Origin: Clarkia xantiana subsp. parviflora
Taxonomy: Eukaryota; Streptophyta; Magnoliopsida; Myrtales; Onagraceae
Assembly: GCA_036873135.1 (NCBI GenBank)
Contig: JAPTYO010000009.1
Coordinates: 23,767,756-23,831,755, forward strand
Length of the DNA: 64,000 nt
Reading direction: 5' to 3'
Shown here: positions 54,001 through 64,000 of the stretch, piece by piece
Layout: each line of letters starts with the position of its first letter
Position numbering within the stretch: the first letter of the stretch is position 1
Notes under the pieces: generated by a model
Database searches by the model: none
The model's input: the letters and a program-made list of their open reading frames with translations, nothing else
Told to the model about the DNA's origin: nothing
Position numbers and translations under genes: made by a program

Positions 54001-55906
54001 TTGGGTAAAGTGTTCCCCCATTTAACAGTTACAAATGAGTTTGGCAGGTCCGCAGATTCTACTCTTCAAGAATCTGGGATTGTGGGAGGATTTTTGGATC
54101 TGTCTGCATCTGCACCAAGTATAATAATTGATGACATATCAAATGTTAATGGATTGAGCCGCCCACAGTCAGATGTAAACAATCCCTCAATCCCTCAACA
54201 GCTATTGCATCAGGACGGGATTTTTCATGATTTTTCTGCACAAGATGAAGGTCAGTCCTCTTATGTGTTAAAATTGTATTTGCTTGATGGTAGTTTACAA
54301 GCATAATTCTTAAAAATGTAAAAAGCAAATTCTTACAATCTCAAAATGATCCTTACCTTCTTTTTCTTTGTTTTCAGAAATTGTATTTCTAGGACGGCCT
54401 GGAAGTAGTGGTCATCCCTACGAAAGATCTGGCAATGATGCTCTTTTGCATTCTATGAACCCCAGCTTCCAAAATGAACCACAGCCAGGCATGCACACAC
54501 GGAATGACAAGTTGCATCCATTTGGTTTGTTATGGTCTGAACTTGAAAACACCCGTACGAATCATACCCAACCCTCCAAATTGCCTCTGCATGGTGGGTC
54601 TAACCAGTTTAGTGCCCTTGCTAATCCATCAGTTGAATCATGGACTGACAACATGAGAAGGAATGGTCAATCGGATCAAGTAAAACTTTATGATGATTCG
54701 ATGTCCCAAAAACAATTTTCACACGTAGGCCAAGAACCAATTCATTTTGATTTACCAGAACAACATAATTTGTCTAGGCAACATCAACTGCAGCAAAATA
54801 TGCTGCGTTTACGTGAACAATTGGGCCGGTCTAATTTAGAGCATGTTCCTATTGAGAATCATGCACTGCAGCAGCATCAGCTACCTAACCATCCCGTGAC
54901 TGATCTTGAACGTCTAGTGGCACATCAACTTCAGCAGCAACGCCAGCATCAGCTTCAACGTCAGTTGCAGCAACAACAGCAACAGCAGCTACTTTTGCAT
55001 CAACAGCAGAAACTTCTGCAAGAGCAGCAGCAGTCTCAAGTTCATCAGGTGATGATGGAGCGGATGTTGCAAAGCCGGATGCATGATCCTGCACTGAACC
55101 AGGTCCTGTTAGAGCAGCAACTTCTCCATGACATGCAGCTGCGTAATCATGTCCCTACAAGGAATGTTGATCCATCCATTGAGCAATTAATCCAGGCTAA
55201 GTTTGGTCGAGTGCCTCAACATGAGCTGCAGAGAGAACTACTCTTATCTCAAGTCCAGCAAGGACAGATGCAATCCATGGAACACCAGATACTTCAAGAA
55301 CAACTTCAGACTAGACAATTTTCAATGGGTTTGGGGGTGCAGAATGGCATGGAGGATCAAAGGCGCATTGGATCAGTCTGGCGAGGAGAAGAATCTGGTC
55401 AGTTTTTGAGGAATTACAGTAACAATCGTGCTCATGCATCAGGGCTGAATAATCCAGATTTCTATCAGCAACACTCAGGCTCATCTCGAGAGGATCCAAT
55501 GAGTTTCTTCGACCGGAACCCCTCATTACAGGAGCACGTCAGACATGGATTTTATGAGTCAGGAGGACTACCTTTTGGACGGTCACACTCAATGCGTACT
55601 GGTGACCCAAGCATAAATCTGGACATGGCTAATAATGCTATGACGCGTATTCATGGTTTTGATATGCAGGAACCAAGCACAGTAGGCAAACCTGGTGCTC
55701 AAGTAGGAATTTTTTCTTCAGAATTGCATCCTCACACCCCTCAACACCCTTTGCTGCCTAATCAATTTCATGTTCCTCAGCCTGACACGGTTGAAAAGTA
55801 TTGGTCTGACAACAAAGGAAAGCCGCCAAATGACTGGCTTGAATCAAGAATGCAGCAACTGAATATCAATGCCGGGTTGCATAAAAGGGATGCAGAGGAT
55901 AAATGA
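51066..55906 (+). CDS. GYF-domain protein copy 2, truncated by frameshift (about 1160 aa)
   Basis: Exons 51066-51141, 51819-51884, 51972-52045, 52163-53014, 53102-53195, 53274-53438, 53524-53721, 53822-54250, 54378-55906. The sizes equal those of copy 1 except exon 8 (429 against 420) and the cut last exon. All join in frame. [19 protein letters not shown] (near residue 306), the GYF domain ([20 protein letters not shown]) and the Gln-rich region are intact. Around 55899 one A is missing compared with copy 1 (ATAAATGAC against CTAAAATGAC), giving a TGA at 55904-55906. About 390 C-terminal residues, including the conserved basic tail, are lost. If expressed, the product could still bind eIF4E and GYF ligands and might compete with copy 1. 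Nonsense-mediated decay is equally likely. Intron 1 is shorter than in copy 1. Confidence 0.85.
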
Positions 55907-57206
55907 CTGAGAACCACACTAATTGGATGTCAGATTCTCAGAATGATAACAAATCAAAGCAGTTATTGATGGAATTGCTCCATCAGAAATCAATAGATCA
56001 AATTGATGCAAGTGATGAAGCTGAGAGGACTCCAACTGGATATCCTGCTGCTATCGCTTTGGAAACCATATTCAAGACTGTGAAGCTACCTTAAACACTT
56101 CATTTATGGTTGGCTCCTATGGATTGAATTTGTCGGATCCTTCAAACCTTTTTTAGGAGATGAACAGAAAACTGGTCTGGGAAACAGGGATAGAATGCCA
56201 TTTGGAGCAAAGTACGGGGATTTCTCAGGGGAGAGCAATTCTCATCAGGCAATGATGAATCTGTTTCAGGGGCTTATAATCCTGATGTGAGCAGTAAGAT
56301 GCCTCTGAGCAGATATTTCATGGGTATGGAAAGTTGGGGAGGTGCATTAGAAAGTGAATTAAAGGGACCACCCTTAGAGATTCTTAAAGGCTCCGCTAAA
56401 CTCCCTGCAGGTTTGGTTGCTCGGGGGGCATAATGAAGTTCCTGTTAGTGCGTTCAGTAGGATTCCTTTCAGTTGGTATTTCTGGTAGGTTTCATGATTA
56501 AAGTTTAGTTTTTTTGCCACTTTGCCAGATTGATTCTTAGGAACACTGGGTTTTTTATGCGGGTGATGACGCAGGGTTTTATGATGATGTATCACGTAGC
56601 ACCTATACGAAACAGTTTGTTAAGGAGCGGTAAGTAATCATAAACCAGAGCTATTGATTTATATATCGGCCGGAGGGTATTATGAGCTGTTATTGATTCT
56701 AAACAGTTAAAGAGAATCCATTGGGGGCATATATGTACTGGTTTGTTAAAACATAGCATGATAAAGATCACGATAGGACCATGCTTTCATTACAAAATGC
56801 CACCTGACTCTGAAAATTTTCTCCCATATGGTAGAGTCCCTATGATTTTATCAGAAGGGCAAGACAGCATGATGCATAGAGTTTCATCTGTTCAACAAGA
56901 TACCACATCTTATCACGGAGGACATTCTGAAGATCCTACTATGAGGTGGAAAGATTCATTTCATGGCGTCACTGAAGGTATACTACGACTGTAGATTATT
57001 TTTTCATTTTCTTCTTTCTATTCAGCTTAAAGTTTAGATGTTTATTATACTTGCCTTTAGTTTGAAGTTTTGGAAGTCTGAGGCTAAGGAGGATGGTTTA
57101 TTTGGGTACTAATTGCTTTGACAGTTCAGATGGAGTTAATTACCCTTCATGCATCTTCCTTATTTGATTAATTCTGGGGAAAATTGTAAATCAACTAGCA
57201 TATATA

Positions 57207-57602
57207 GGGTTAAGAACCTATAAATTGTCTGAAGTTTGTCCTATGTGAGATTTTTGGGTCTGAAGTTTAAATTGTTGATATTGTCTGAAGTTTCAACTTT
57301 GTTGAAATTTGCTGTCTCTATCCAAATTTACTTTTAAAATTGACAGAACTTGGTCATCATGACCCAATAAAAAAATAAATTCTAAAATTGCCCCTAGTTG
57401 GTTGGTGGCCGGAGTAAACATAAAATTATTAGGGGCAATTACGACTTTTTACACCATTCTGACAAATTTGATAGAAAAAATGAACGGAAAAATTGAATTT
57501 CAACGAAATTGAAACTTCAGAAAGCCAATATTAACAATTTAAACTTCAGACATCAAAATCTCACATAGGGCAAACCTCAAACAGTTTATAGGTTTTTAAC
57601 CC
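57207..57602. mobile_element. Small MULE-like element, 396 bp
   Basis: GGGTTAAGAACCTATAAA at the left is mirrored by the right end (TTTATAGGTTTTTAACCC, one mismatch), and the similarity extends for tens of bases (TCCTATGTGAG / CTCACATAGGG). Flanks are TAGCATATA and TAGCATGTA, a possible imperfect 9-bp duplication offset by two bases. The ends resemble those at 35171. No coding capacity. Confidence 0.65.
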
Positions 57603-57715
57603 TAGCATGTATTTGATTGAGATAAACTATATATTAATGAGTCTGCGTTGCGTTACAAATTGTCAAGCACAGACAGGAGTAATGTATATAATTATTAAAT
57701 GGATGATATTAATAT

Positions 57716-58587
57716 GGGTTAAGAACACAATAGGGGCCTGAATGTTTGCCCATGTTGTCAAAAGGGGTCTGAATTGAAAAAACGTATTTTTTAGGACCTG
57801 AATTTTGAGTTTTGTGTATAAGTGAGGTCTCCGTCTATTTTTTCTGTTAAAAGTGACGGAAAGTGGTCACATGCTTGGCATGTGACCAAAAATAATTTGA
57901 AAACCCGAAAATGCCCTTTGACCAAAGTGTGTCTCTTATATGTTTGACCTAAAATGATGAAAATACCTTTAAGCTACCACAGCTCCGGCGACCACCCCGA
58001 CACCGACGACCACCACCGGCCTCCGGCGACCACCACCGACCTCCGGCGACCACCACCGGCCTCCGGCGACCACCTCCGACCTCCGGCGACGACCGAAAAG
58101 CTCCGATCGGAGCCAAAAAAGCTCCGATCGGAGCCAAAAAAGCTCCGATCGGAGCTTTGGAGCTCCGGTCGGAGCCACAAAGCTCCAGATTGGAGGATCG
58201 GAGCTCCAAAGCTCCGATCGGAGTTTTTTGGCGGTCGCCGGAGGCCGGTGGCGGTCGCCGGAGGCCGGTGGTGGTCGCCGGAGCCGGGTGGTGGTCGCCG
58301 GAGCCGGGTGGTGGTCGCCGGGCGGTGGCCGGAGCGTAGTGGCCTTAAGGGCATAATTAGTGTTTAGGGGTATTTTAGACATTTCACATTTTATTAATTA
58401 AATTGATAAATTGTATAATAATTACAAAAGGGTATTTTTGTCTTTTCATGCGAATCTGTTAGATTTAACAGAAAATTTGGACGGAGACTTGAAAAAACAC
58501 AAAACTCAAAATTCAGGCCCTTAATAATACGTTTTTTCAATTCAGACCCTTTTTGGCAACATAGGCAAACATTCAGGCCCGTATTGT
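57716..58587. mobile_element. MULE in the last intron of GYF copy 2, right tip missing
   Basis: Same family as 37430: starts GGGTTAAGAACACAATAGGG, carries CCGGCGACCACC arms and AGCTCCGATCGGAGC palindromes, and the right arm runs to CAGGCCCGTATTGT at about 58587. The expected last 11-12 bp (GTTCTTAACCC) are missing, and a CTGCAGCAGGTGAGT sequence follows. No target duplication can be shown. It provides the unsplit reference for the site interrupted by element 2. Confidence 0.85.
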
Positions 58588-58970
58588 CTGCAGCAGGTGA
58601 GTAATGTTATTGCATGTTGTATGATGAAGGAATTGAGAGAGAGAGCAGACCGCGGTGGAAACCCGACAAACTCTCCCCAGAATCAAAGATATGAGGTTCA
58701 GGCGCGCAGCATCCTACAGTGATGTAGATGTGTCGGAAACATCGTTCATATATATGCTTAAGAGTTGAAAGGAAGCAGCAGCAGATGTAATGGCAGGACG
58801 ACAAAGCGGGACTCTGCTCTCCGACGATTGTAATCCACCTACCTTATTAGCCAGCCAGCCTTCTTAGGATCTCTTGATGTACATCTTATCATATTTACAT
58901 AAGAAGAAAGCGGAGGAAGCTGTTATTATTCTAATAGTATAGCACCAGGTTTTTGTTTTTGGTTCCTTTA

Positions 58971-59387
58971 GAGCATCCACAGTGGTATTACGTAAAGAAT
59001 ACGTAAACGTGGGTCCTACATGTTTATTTAAGTAAAGCAACAAAAACTATCTACCGTGGTTTTACATAGCATTCCTTAAAGATGAGACCCACACGTAAAT
59101 TTATGTTTTTACATAAAGCATTCCTTAAATTTAAGTAATGCACTATGTATTACGTAACCAATTTTTTATTATAAATTAATTTATTTTATAATTAATGTTA
59201 ATATCTTATTGGTGGTTGTTGGAAAATTTAATAATAAAATATATTTAAGGAATATGTTTAAGTAATACGATTGCAGAGAAAATATTTTTTACGTGTGTCT
59301 TAAATTTACGTATTACTTAAAGTGTACATAAATGTCTACGTGGCAACTTTAAAGAATACAATTTACGTAAAACCATTGTGGATGCTC
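58971..59387. mobile_element. Harbinger/Tourist-like MITE, 417 bp
   Basis: The terminal repeats GAGCATCCACAGTGGT and ACCATTGTGGATGCTC are inverted with one mismatch. TTA flanks both sides (58968-58970, 59388-59390), the 3-bp duplication typical of PIF/Harbinger. The interior is AT-rich with repeated ACGTAAA and TTTACGTA words. No transposase. Confidence 0.75.
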
Positions 59388-59627
59388 TTAGGGAGATAGA
59401 TAGATACGCGTATATAGCGGCGGCTCATTTTGCATATAATAATCGGCCATTGGTGAATAATAATGTGCCGTATTCCGGTTGTGGACGCATAATTCCTCGA
59501 TCTCGGGTTCTACATAAATTGAGCTCAATTCCTTCGCTCTCTCTCTGTTTCATAACTATCTAAATTTATGTGTTGGCTCAGTGTGCAACGGAAATTTATG
59601 ACTGATTGACTTGTTTAAAAAAAACCT
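59388..59627. other. Unassigned sequence between two transposons
   Basis: A short open frame (59378-59563) has no recognised similarity and partly overlaps the MITE end. No function assigned. Confidence 0.3.
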
Positions 59628-60432
59628 AATTTGTTTCTCGGGCTTATTTCTTGTGTTAATTTGGTGTCTGAGATTAAAATGTTATATAGATTTCAATTAT
59701 GTTGCAATTAACAATTAAAAGAAAATTTTATGTTCTATTTGGTGTTTCATCAAATTTTGAGGTTAAATTTGACAAAACTCGATCACGTGACCACCACTTG
59801 ACCGAATAAAATTTAAAATGTCCAAATTAGTCCATGTGGCCTGAATCAGGTCATCACTGCCATCTCCAATCGGGTCTTTGACTGCGCAGTTCGACTACGG
59901 TGCCCGACTTGCTATCTCCGACAACTAGGACACCGTGAAAAAGCTATGTTCTGATGTTTTGGAGATGAAGAATGACAGAGGGAACACGCCGCTGCACTAT
60001 GCTGCTGTGGTGGGGAGCGTGAGGATGTGTTAGTCCATAGAGTGTGAATCCCTGCGTCAGGTTAGTACATTGAGCCCAGTTCGACTCAGATCTTTCGGGC
60101 GACATGCGAAGCAACAAGCACTTCTGACTGCCTCCGACCTCGATTCGGAGGTGGGTGGTCGGAATCACAAGTGGGTGTCTCAGAATTGGAGGTGGGTGAC
60201 TCGGAATCGGAGGTGGGTGACCGGAATCAAACAGGTGGCTTTGCAAAAAAAAAGAAAAAAAAAAAGGCAAAATTGTATTTTCATCTCAATTCGTCAAAGT
60301 TAACCCAAAATTGGACGGAAAACCAAACCGCAACAAAATTGAAACTTGGGACACCAAATATTAACAATTTAATTATGGGACATCAAACTAATACATGAGA
60401 TAAATCTGAAACACTAAATATGTTTTTTTTTT
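59628..60432. mobile_element. MULE-like element carrying an ankyrin-gene fragment
   Basis: Loosely inverted ends (left: TTAATTTGGTGTCTGAG; right: GGGACACCAAATATTAAC) and a GC-richer centre resemble the other MULEs, though borders are approximate and no duplication is proven. At 59960-60030 the plus strand reads KNDRGNTPLHYAAVVGSVRM, a textbook ankyrin repeat as found in plant ACD6/ITN1-type membrane proteins, cut off abruptly. This suggests Pack-MULE-type capture of a host exon. Confidence 0.5.
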
Positions 60433-60937
60433 TTTCCCTATATTGTGCTTGATAAATCACATGTCAAGGACCAACCTTCATTGCTCCATGGACATCGATT
60501 AGAATGAGGTTCATTGCTATACGCATTGTCCATGTTGAATATGAAATCTCAAGAATACTTTAATTCATTGTTATTATTTGTCTCATCTTTATCAATCACA
60601 GTACAAAGGTGCTTTGGCCACATGGATTTGTAAGAATAGTATCATATGAAAAATATAATAGGTATGAAACATGTGAGACATTAAGTCGATCTGTAATGAA
60701 GCTGACCTGTTGACATTGTTAGGCAGAGCCGTAATCTCATTTTCCAAGTTGAGGGGTTTAATCCCGAGATAGCAAGCACGATGAAAAGATAGTACATTGA
60801 CTGTAAAACGATCCGTGAAACTGTTACACTTGACCGTAAATCAATCCGCATAGAACTCGATATGTAATGAAGTGAAAGCTATTGCAGTTGACCTAGAATT
60901 CTTTAGAGTGCAGTTCAGATTTTTCATAAGTTTTCTT
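60433..60937. other. AT-rich sequence, nothing recognised
   Basis: No coherent frame or repeat border seen. Repeated GATCCGT and AATCCGC phrases near 60810-60850. Confidence 0.35.
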
Positions 60938-60991
60938 TGACAGACCACCAGTCAATTTGCATTCAAGTGCAAATTGACTGGTGGTCTGTCA
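60938..60991. repeat. Perfect 24-bp inverted repeat with 6-nt loop
   Basis: The left arm 60938-60961 is the exact reverse complement of 60968-60991, separated by TTCAAG. Such a stem would fold strongly as RNA from either strand. The arms are shorter than typical plant miRNA precursors, and no flanking pairing is seen. Biological role unknown. Confidence 0.85.
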
Positions 60992-62400
60992 GCCGAAACA
61001 TGTGCAAGATGGTGATGAGAGTTTGCGGGTCCACCCACCCAAAATCGTTACATAGGAACTAACAATAGTCTTAACTATATATCATATCGATAATTATTGT
61101 TATAAATTTAAAATGTCGAAATTCAACGTTTTAACTATTAGAATAGTTAATTTCTATATATATTTTTTTATAAAAAATATATTTTATAAATATCAAATAA
61201 GCATAAACTATGAGCAATAATAAATTTGATACTTCGAAAAAAAAATATTTTGTTGTATTCGATTGAAATGTTGTTTCTAAAACTAATTACGAGAGCGGCG
61301 GCGGTTTATAATATGAAAAGACAAATTTGAATACTACTATTATTATAATATATTTTTTTTTTTTTGTTACTTAACACAATAATTTTAACGCCAATATTAC
61401 TTGAAAGAAGTGAAAATCAACTAATTTAATAATTTTTTTGCATGAATAAATATGATAGTTTGGACACCAAATATTAACATTTTAAATTTGAGACAACGAT
61501 TATTAATATAATCTATAGTTGATACTATTTTAGATTATTAACCTTTTCCCGATATTTATGTTTGAAGTTCTCTGTTCATGTGGCAGATTCGTTTGCAATC
61601 TGCATGGTACTTTTATTTTATTTTTCTCAATTTTTAGATATTGCATAGTGTTTACTAACGTTTTACAAAGGGTTGAAATTACTTATTTGTTAGTAGGCGT
61701 AAAGGGGCTGATATGAGAATAAAAATCTAACATGGCATTATAACAAGCTTGCTTAACCTATACTATACAATAGTTAATAGGTCCACTTCACATTTATATT
61801 TGATTCTTGCGATCGGTTGATACAATAAGAATTTTAAGTGATTAGATGCACTTTTATGTTTCAGAATGTGGTCCAGCCGTTTTTTATTAATCTTTTATCA
61901 ATTCATTCTAGAGATTTAAATCAAACTGGTACCTGAGTAAACAAGCCAAAACAAATTGGCATCCCCATTAAATTTTGTGCCAAATTGATACCCAAGTAAA
62001 CTTTGGTGTTGCACCGTCAGAAATTGGGGTTAAAACAGACGGAATTGCTCACGTATGGCGCACGTGACTTTTTTTTCCCCAAATTCAAAATCGCAGGCAG
62101 TGTTGAATGACGATAATGCCCTCATATGCTTAAATAAAAAAAACAGTGAGTTTTTGTTATTTGCTTTCTTCGTCACCTTCACCTAAAAAAACTGAATAGT
62201 CCTCAAACCAGCAAATGGAAACCTCCCCTCTTCTCTCATCCTCCGGCGAGAGTTAGGGTTTCAGCAAGGTATTATTTTTCCGACGATTTCTCCACACGGG
62301 CGGCCGGAATCGCGTCTCAAGTCCGTTGAATTCATCTGTACTGTGTCGATCGTCCTGTTGAAGCCTCCATCAGAAAATTCATAATATTTGTTCCACACAA
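60992..62400. other. AT-rich flank of the right-hand MULE gene
   Basis: No gene seen up to about 61900. From about 61925 the sequence has repeated phrases (AAACTGGTACCTGAGTAAAC, AATTGATACCCAAGTAAAC) and a GC-box-like CACGTATGGCGCACGTGAC, similar in style to the terminal regions of MULEs, followed by a CT-rich leader (62210-62400). It is probably the terminal repeat and 5' UTR of the MULE gene. Confidence 0.4.
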
Positions 62401-64000
62401 TGAGTCAGAGCAGGTTAGTATATAGTATTTCTTACTTATCTCTATTCATTTTGGTGAATCGTTGTGGTAATTTAGTTCAATTGCTTGGTATATGGGTAAG
62501 TGTTTAATGAGCTTGTCCGAAAATTTAGTTTGATGTTAAAAATCCTTTTTATGGTGTATTTGACTGCATGGGTGGGTAGAAACTGGTGTAATCGACTGCA
62601 AATTGATCTTTGAGTTTCATTTTGGGGTCTGGAATTTTAGGCATGGGTGTAGGAACAAATTGTATGAGGTAACATTTTGGCCATAAAATTGAATTCTAAG
62701 GTACCAATTTGGTCATTAAAATGTTGTTCTTATATGCAGTTCCATCTTGGAGGACCCTGACGATGCTGCATCTAATGTGTTGTGTGAGATCCACCATAGT
62801 GGGTACTTTGGTATAGAAGATGGGCAGAAAGTGAGCTACAATGGACTGGTGGATTATTGAATTCCCGGTGACAATTACCCTAGATGATATGCTTGATATG
62901 TGCAAGGTAGTGTGTGACTACGAAGAAGGTGACAAGATTTATGGGAAGATTGCATCTAGAGGACTATTAGAAGGTAAATGTTTCTGAAATTTCCATTGAA
63001 ACTGTATAATTAACATATGCAATATCCTTTGTTAACATCGAAACTTTTTTTTTTTTTGTAGAAAGACTGATAAGGTTAAACACCACTGAAGATGTTCGTG
63101 ATGTATTAGATAAGCGGCAAAGGAATGAAATAATGGCTTTGTACTTTGTGAAGAAGAATGGGTCTTCGGATGAACATGGAGTAGTACCTGATGAGCAGTT
63201 TGAAGTACCACTTTTGAATTCCGACAATGATTTGAATGATGAGGAGTGGGAGCCTACCCTCAATGATGAAGCCAGTTTGAGTGCCACTGAGAGCTTGAGT
63301 GACTCCTCATGGTGGGAGCATGCTACTCAAACGGCTGATGCGGTGGAGGATGAAAACAATGATAGGGGTCCTAGGCAAGCTGGTCCTAGACAAGCTGGTC
63401 TTAGGCAATCAATCTGGTCCTAGGCAAGCTGGTCATCCCGGAGAAGGAAGTGATCTTAGAGAAGTCAAGGAAGGAAGTGGAAGTGGTGTGCCTAGACAGG
63501 AGGACACTTTCTAAGTGACGACGAGCTAATCTGCGGGAGTGATGCTCTAGTGACACCTCATAGATCAGATGATGAAGAGCAAACCAATGCAGCCATATTT
63601 GCAAGTTTCAGTGAAAAGGCTAACAACAAAGAACCCGAGTTGAGCCTTGGGATGACATTCAGGACAGTTGACGAGTTGAAGGACGCTATAACCGAGCACA
63701 TTATACATAACAAGTATGCTTTCAAGTACGTGACGAATACACCCAAGAAGGTCATTGTCCATTGTAAGGAGAATTGTGGGTGGAAGTTGTACGCGTCTCT
63801 GATGGCCCATAAAGAGATGCTTCAAATCAAGATGTATGTTCCAACACACAAGTGTGGTGTTGTTCATTCAAGTAGGAGGATCAACAGAAGTGGATCGTGA
63901 AACATTACACTGAGAAGATGAAGGAGCAGTTGCTGCAGCCTAACTACATCCAGGTGGAAATCAAAAATACGTTTGGTTTTGAGGTTAGCCGATTTACCAT
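62401..64000 (+). pseudogene. MULE (MuDR-type) transposase gene, 5' part, frameshifted, runs off the window
   Basis: Exon 1 (ATG at 62401, MSQSR, donor GTTAGT) splices to about 62741. There the frame reads VLCEIHHSGYFGIEDGQK, typical of the N-terminus of plant MULE transposases. One extra T near 62856 puts a stop before IEFPVTITLDDMLDM. A next exon from about 63061 (after TTTTTGTAG) has an acidic linker and 18-bp repeats (CAAGCTGGTCCTAGG), with frameshifts near 63420. From 63550 a MuDR-type zinc-finger DNA-binding region follows (LGMTFRTVDELKDAI, VHCKENCGWKLYAS, HKCGVVH). A further shift near 63890 precedes KHYTEKMKEQLL. It is related to 11040-13514 but better preserved. The catalytic core lies beyond 64000. 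Confidence 0.75.

Larger units (their letters stand above)
55907..58840 (+). pseudogene. Decayed 3' exons of GYF copy 2
   Basis: The last large exon continues out of frame (55907 to about 56490) with further indels, for example near 56060 and a G-run at 56425. Exon 10 (about 56562-56629) has lost its acceptor: GCAG in copy 1 reads GCGG. Exon 11 (56835-56977) is recognisable with normal borders. The last exon (about 58655-58840) contains ETSFI-like sequence, then a TGA in LKS*. MULEs at 57207 and 57716 sit in the last intron. This part cannot restore the C-terminus. Confidence 0.8.

Noticed and set aside
57949..58382. Five overlapping frames of 60-137 codons
   Set aside because: Inverted GC-rich repeats of the MULE at 57716; not genes.

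Overview
This is nuclear DNA from a flowering plant, probably a eudicot. The evidence is spliced genes with GT-AG introns, plant GYF-domain proteins, and a dense nest of plant LTR retrotransposons, Mutator-like elements (MULEs), hAT-like elements and Helitrons. The species cannot be named from the sequence. There is no prokaryotic operon, CRISPR array, rRNA or tRNA that I can support.

Host genes. A complete GYF-domain gene (coding 2369-9347, + strand, about 12 coding exons, about 1547 aa) belongs to the Arabidopsis At1g24300/At1g27430 clade, relatives of EXA1/At5g42950. It carries a canonical eIF4E-binding motif (YPRAKLL), a GYF domain, a Gln-rich region and the family's basic C-terminus. A second copy starts 48.7 kb downstream (51066-55906) with matching exon sizes and a homologous promoter region (48740 on, against about 420 on). 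It keeps the eIF4E motif and the GYF domain. A one-base deletion then ends it at about 1160 aa, and its 3' exons (55907-58840) are decayed and invaded by MULEs. This is a tandem duplication of gene plus promoter that transposons have since pushed apart.

Between the copies (about 9.6-48.7 kb). From left to right: a dead MULE transposase (11040-13514); a truncated Ty3/gypsy element (13515 to about 15910) whose LTR holds a fold-back MULE (14032-14860); a reverse-oriented Ty1/copia remnant (about 15909 to about 29920) whose LTR was split by element 1 (16284-27063, TSD CCTCC); remains of a third gypsy family (about 30170-33964); unexplained exon-like fragments with another MULE (35171-36122); and a MULE (37430-48552) split by element 2 (38082-48373, TSD AATTG). 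A Helitron-type 3' end lies at 48708.

Elements 1 and 2 are the most unusual part. Both have intact LTR pairs, target-site duplications, primer-site and polypurine-like signals, yet no reverse transcriptase, RNase H or integrase. Each encodes Gag with a zinc knuckle, then an aspartic-protease-like domain, then a second Gag-like module with its own knuckle where pol would be. On the opposite strand each carries a spliced five-exon gene that is homologous between the two families, with matching intron positions and clean splice sites. This looks like one lineage of large non-autonomous gypsy elements.

Right end. After the decayed copy come a Harbinger-like MITE (58971-59387), a MULE-like element with an ankyrin fragment (about 59628-60432), a perfect 24-bp hairpin (60938-60991) and the 5' half of a frameshifted MULE transposase gene that runs off the window.
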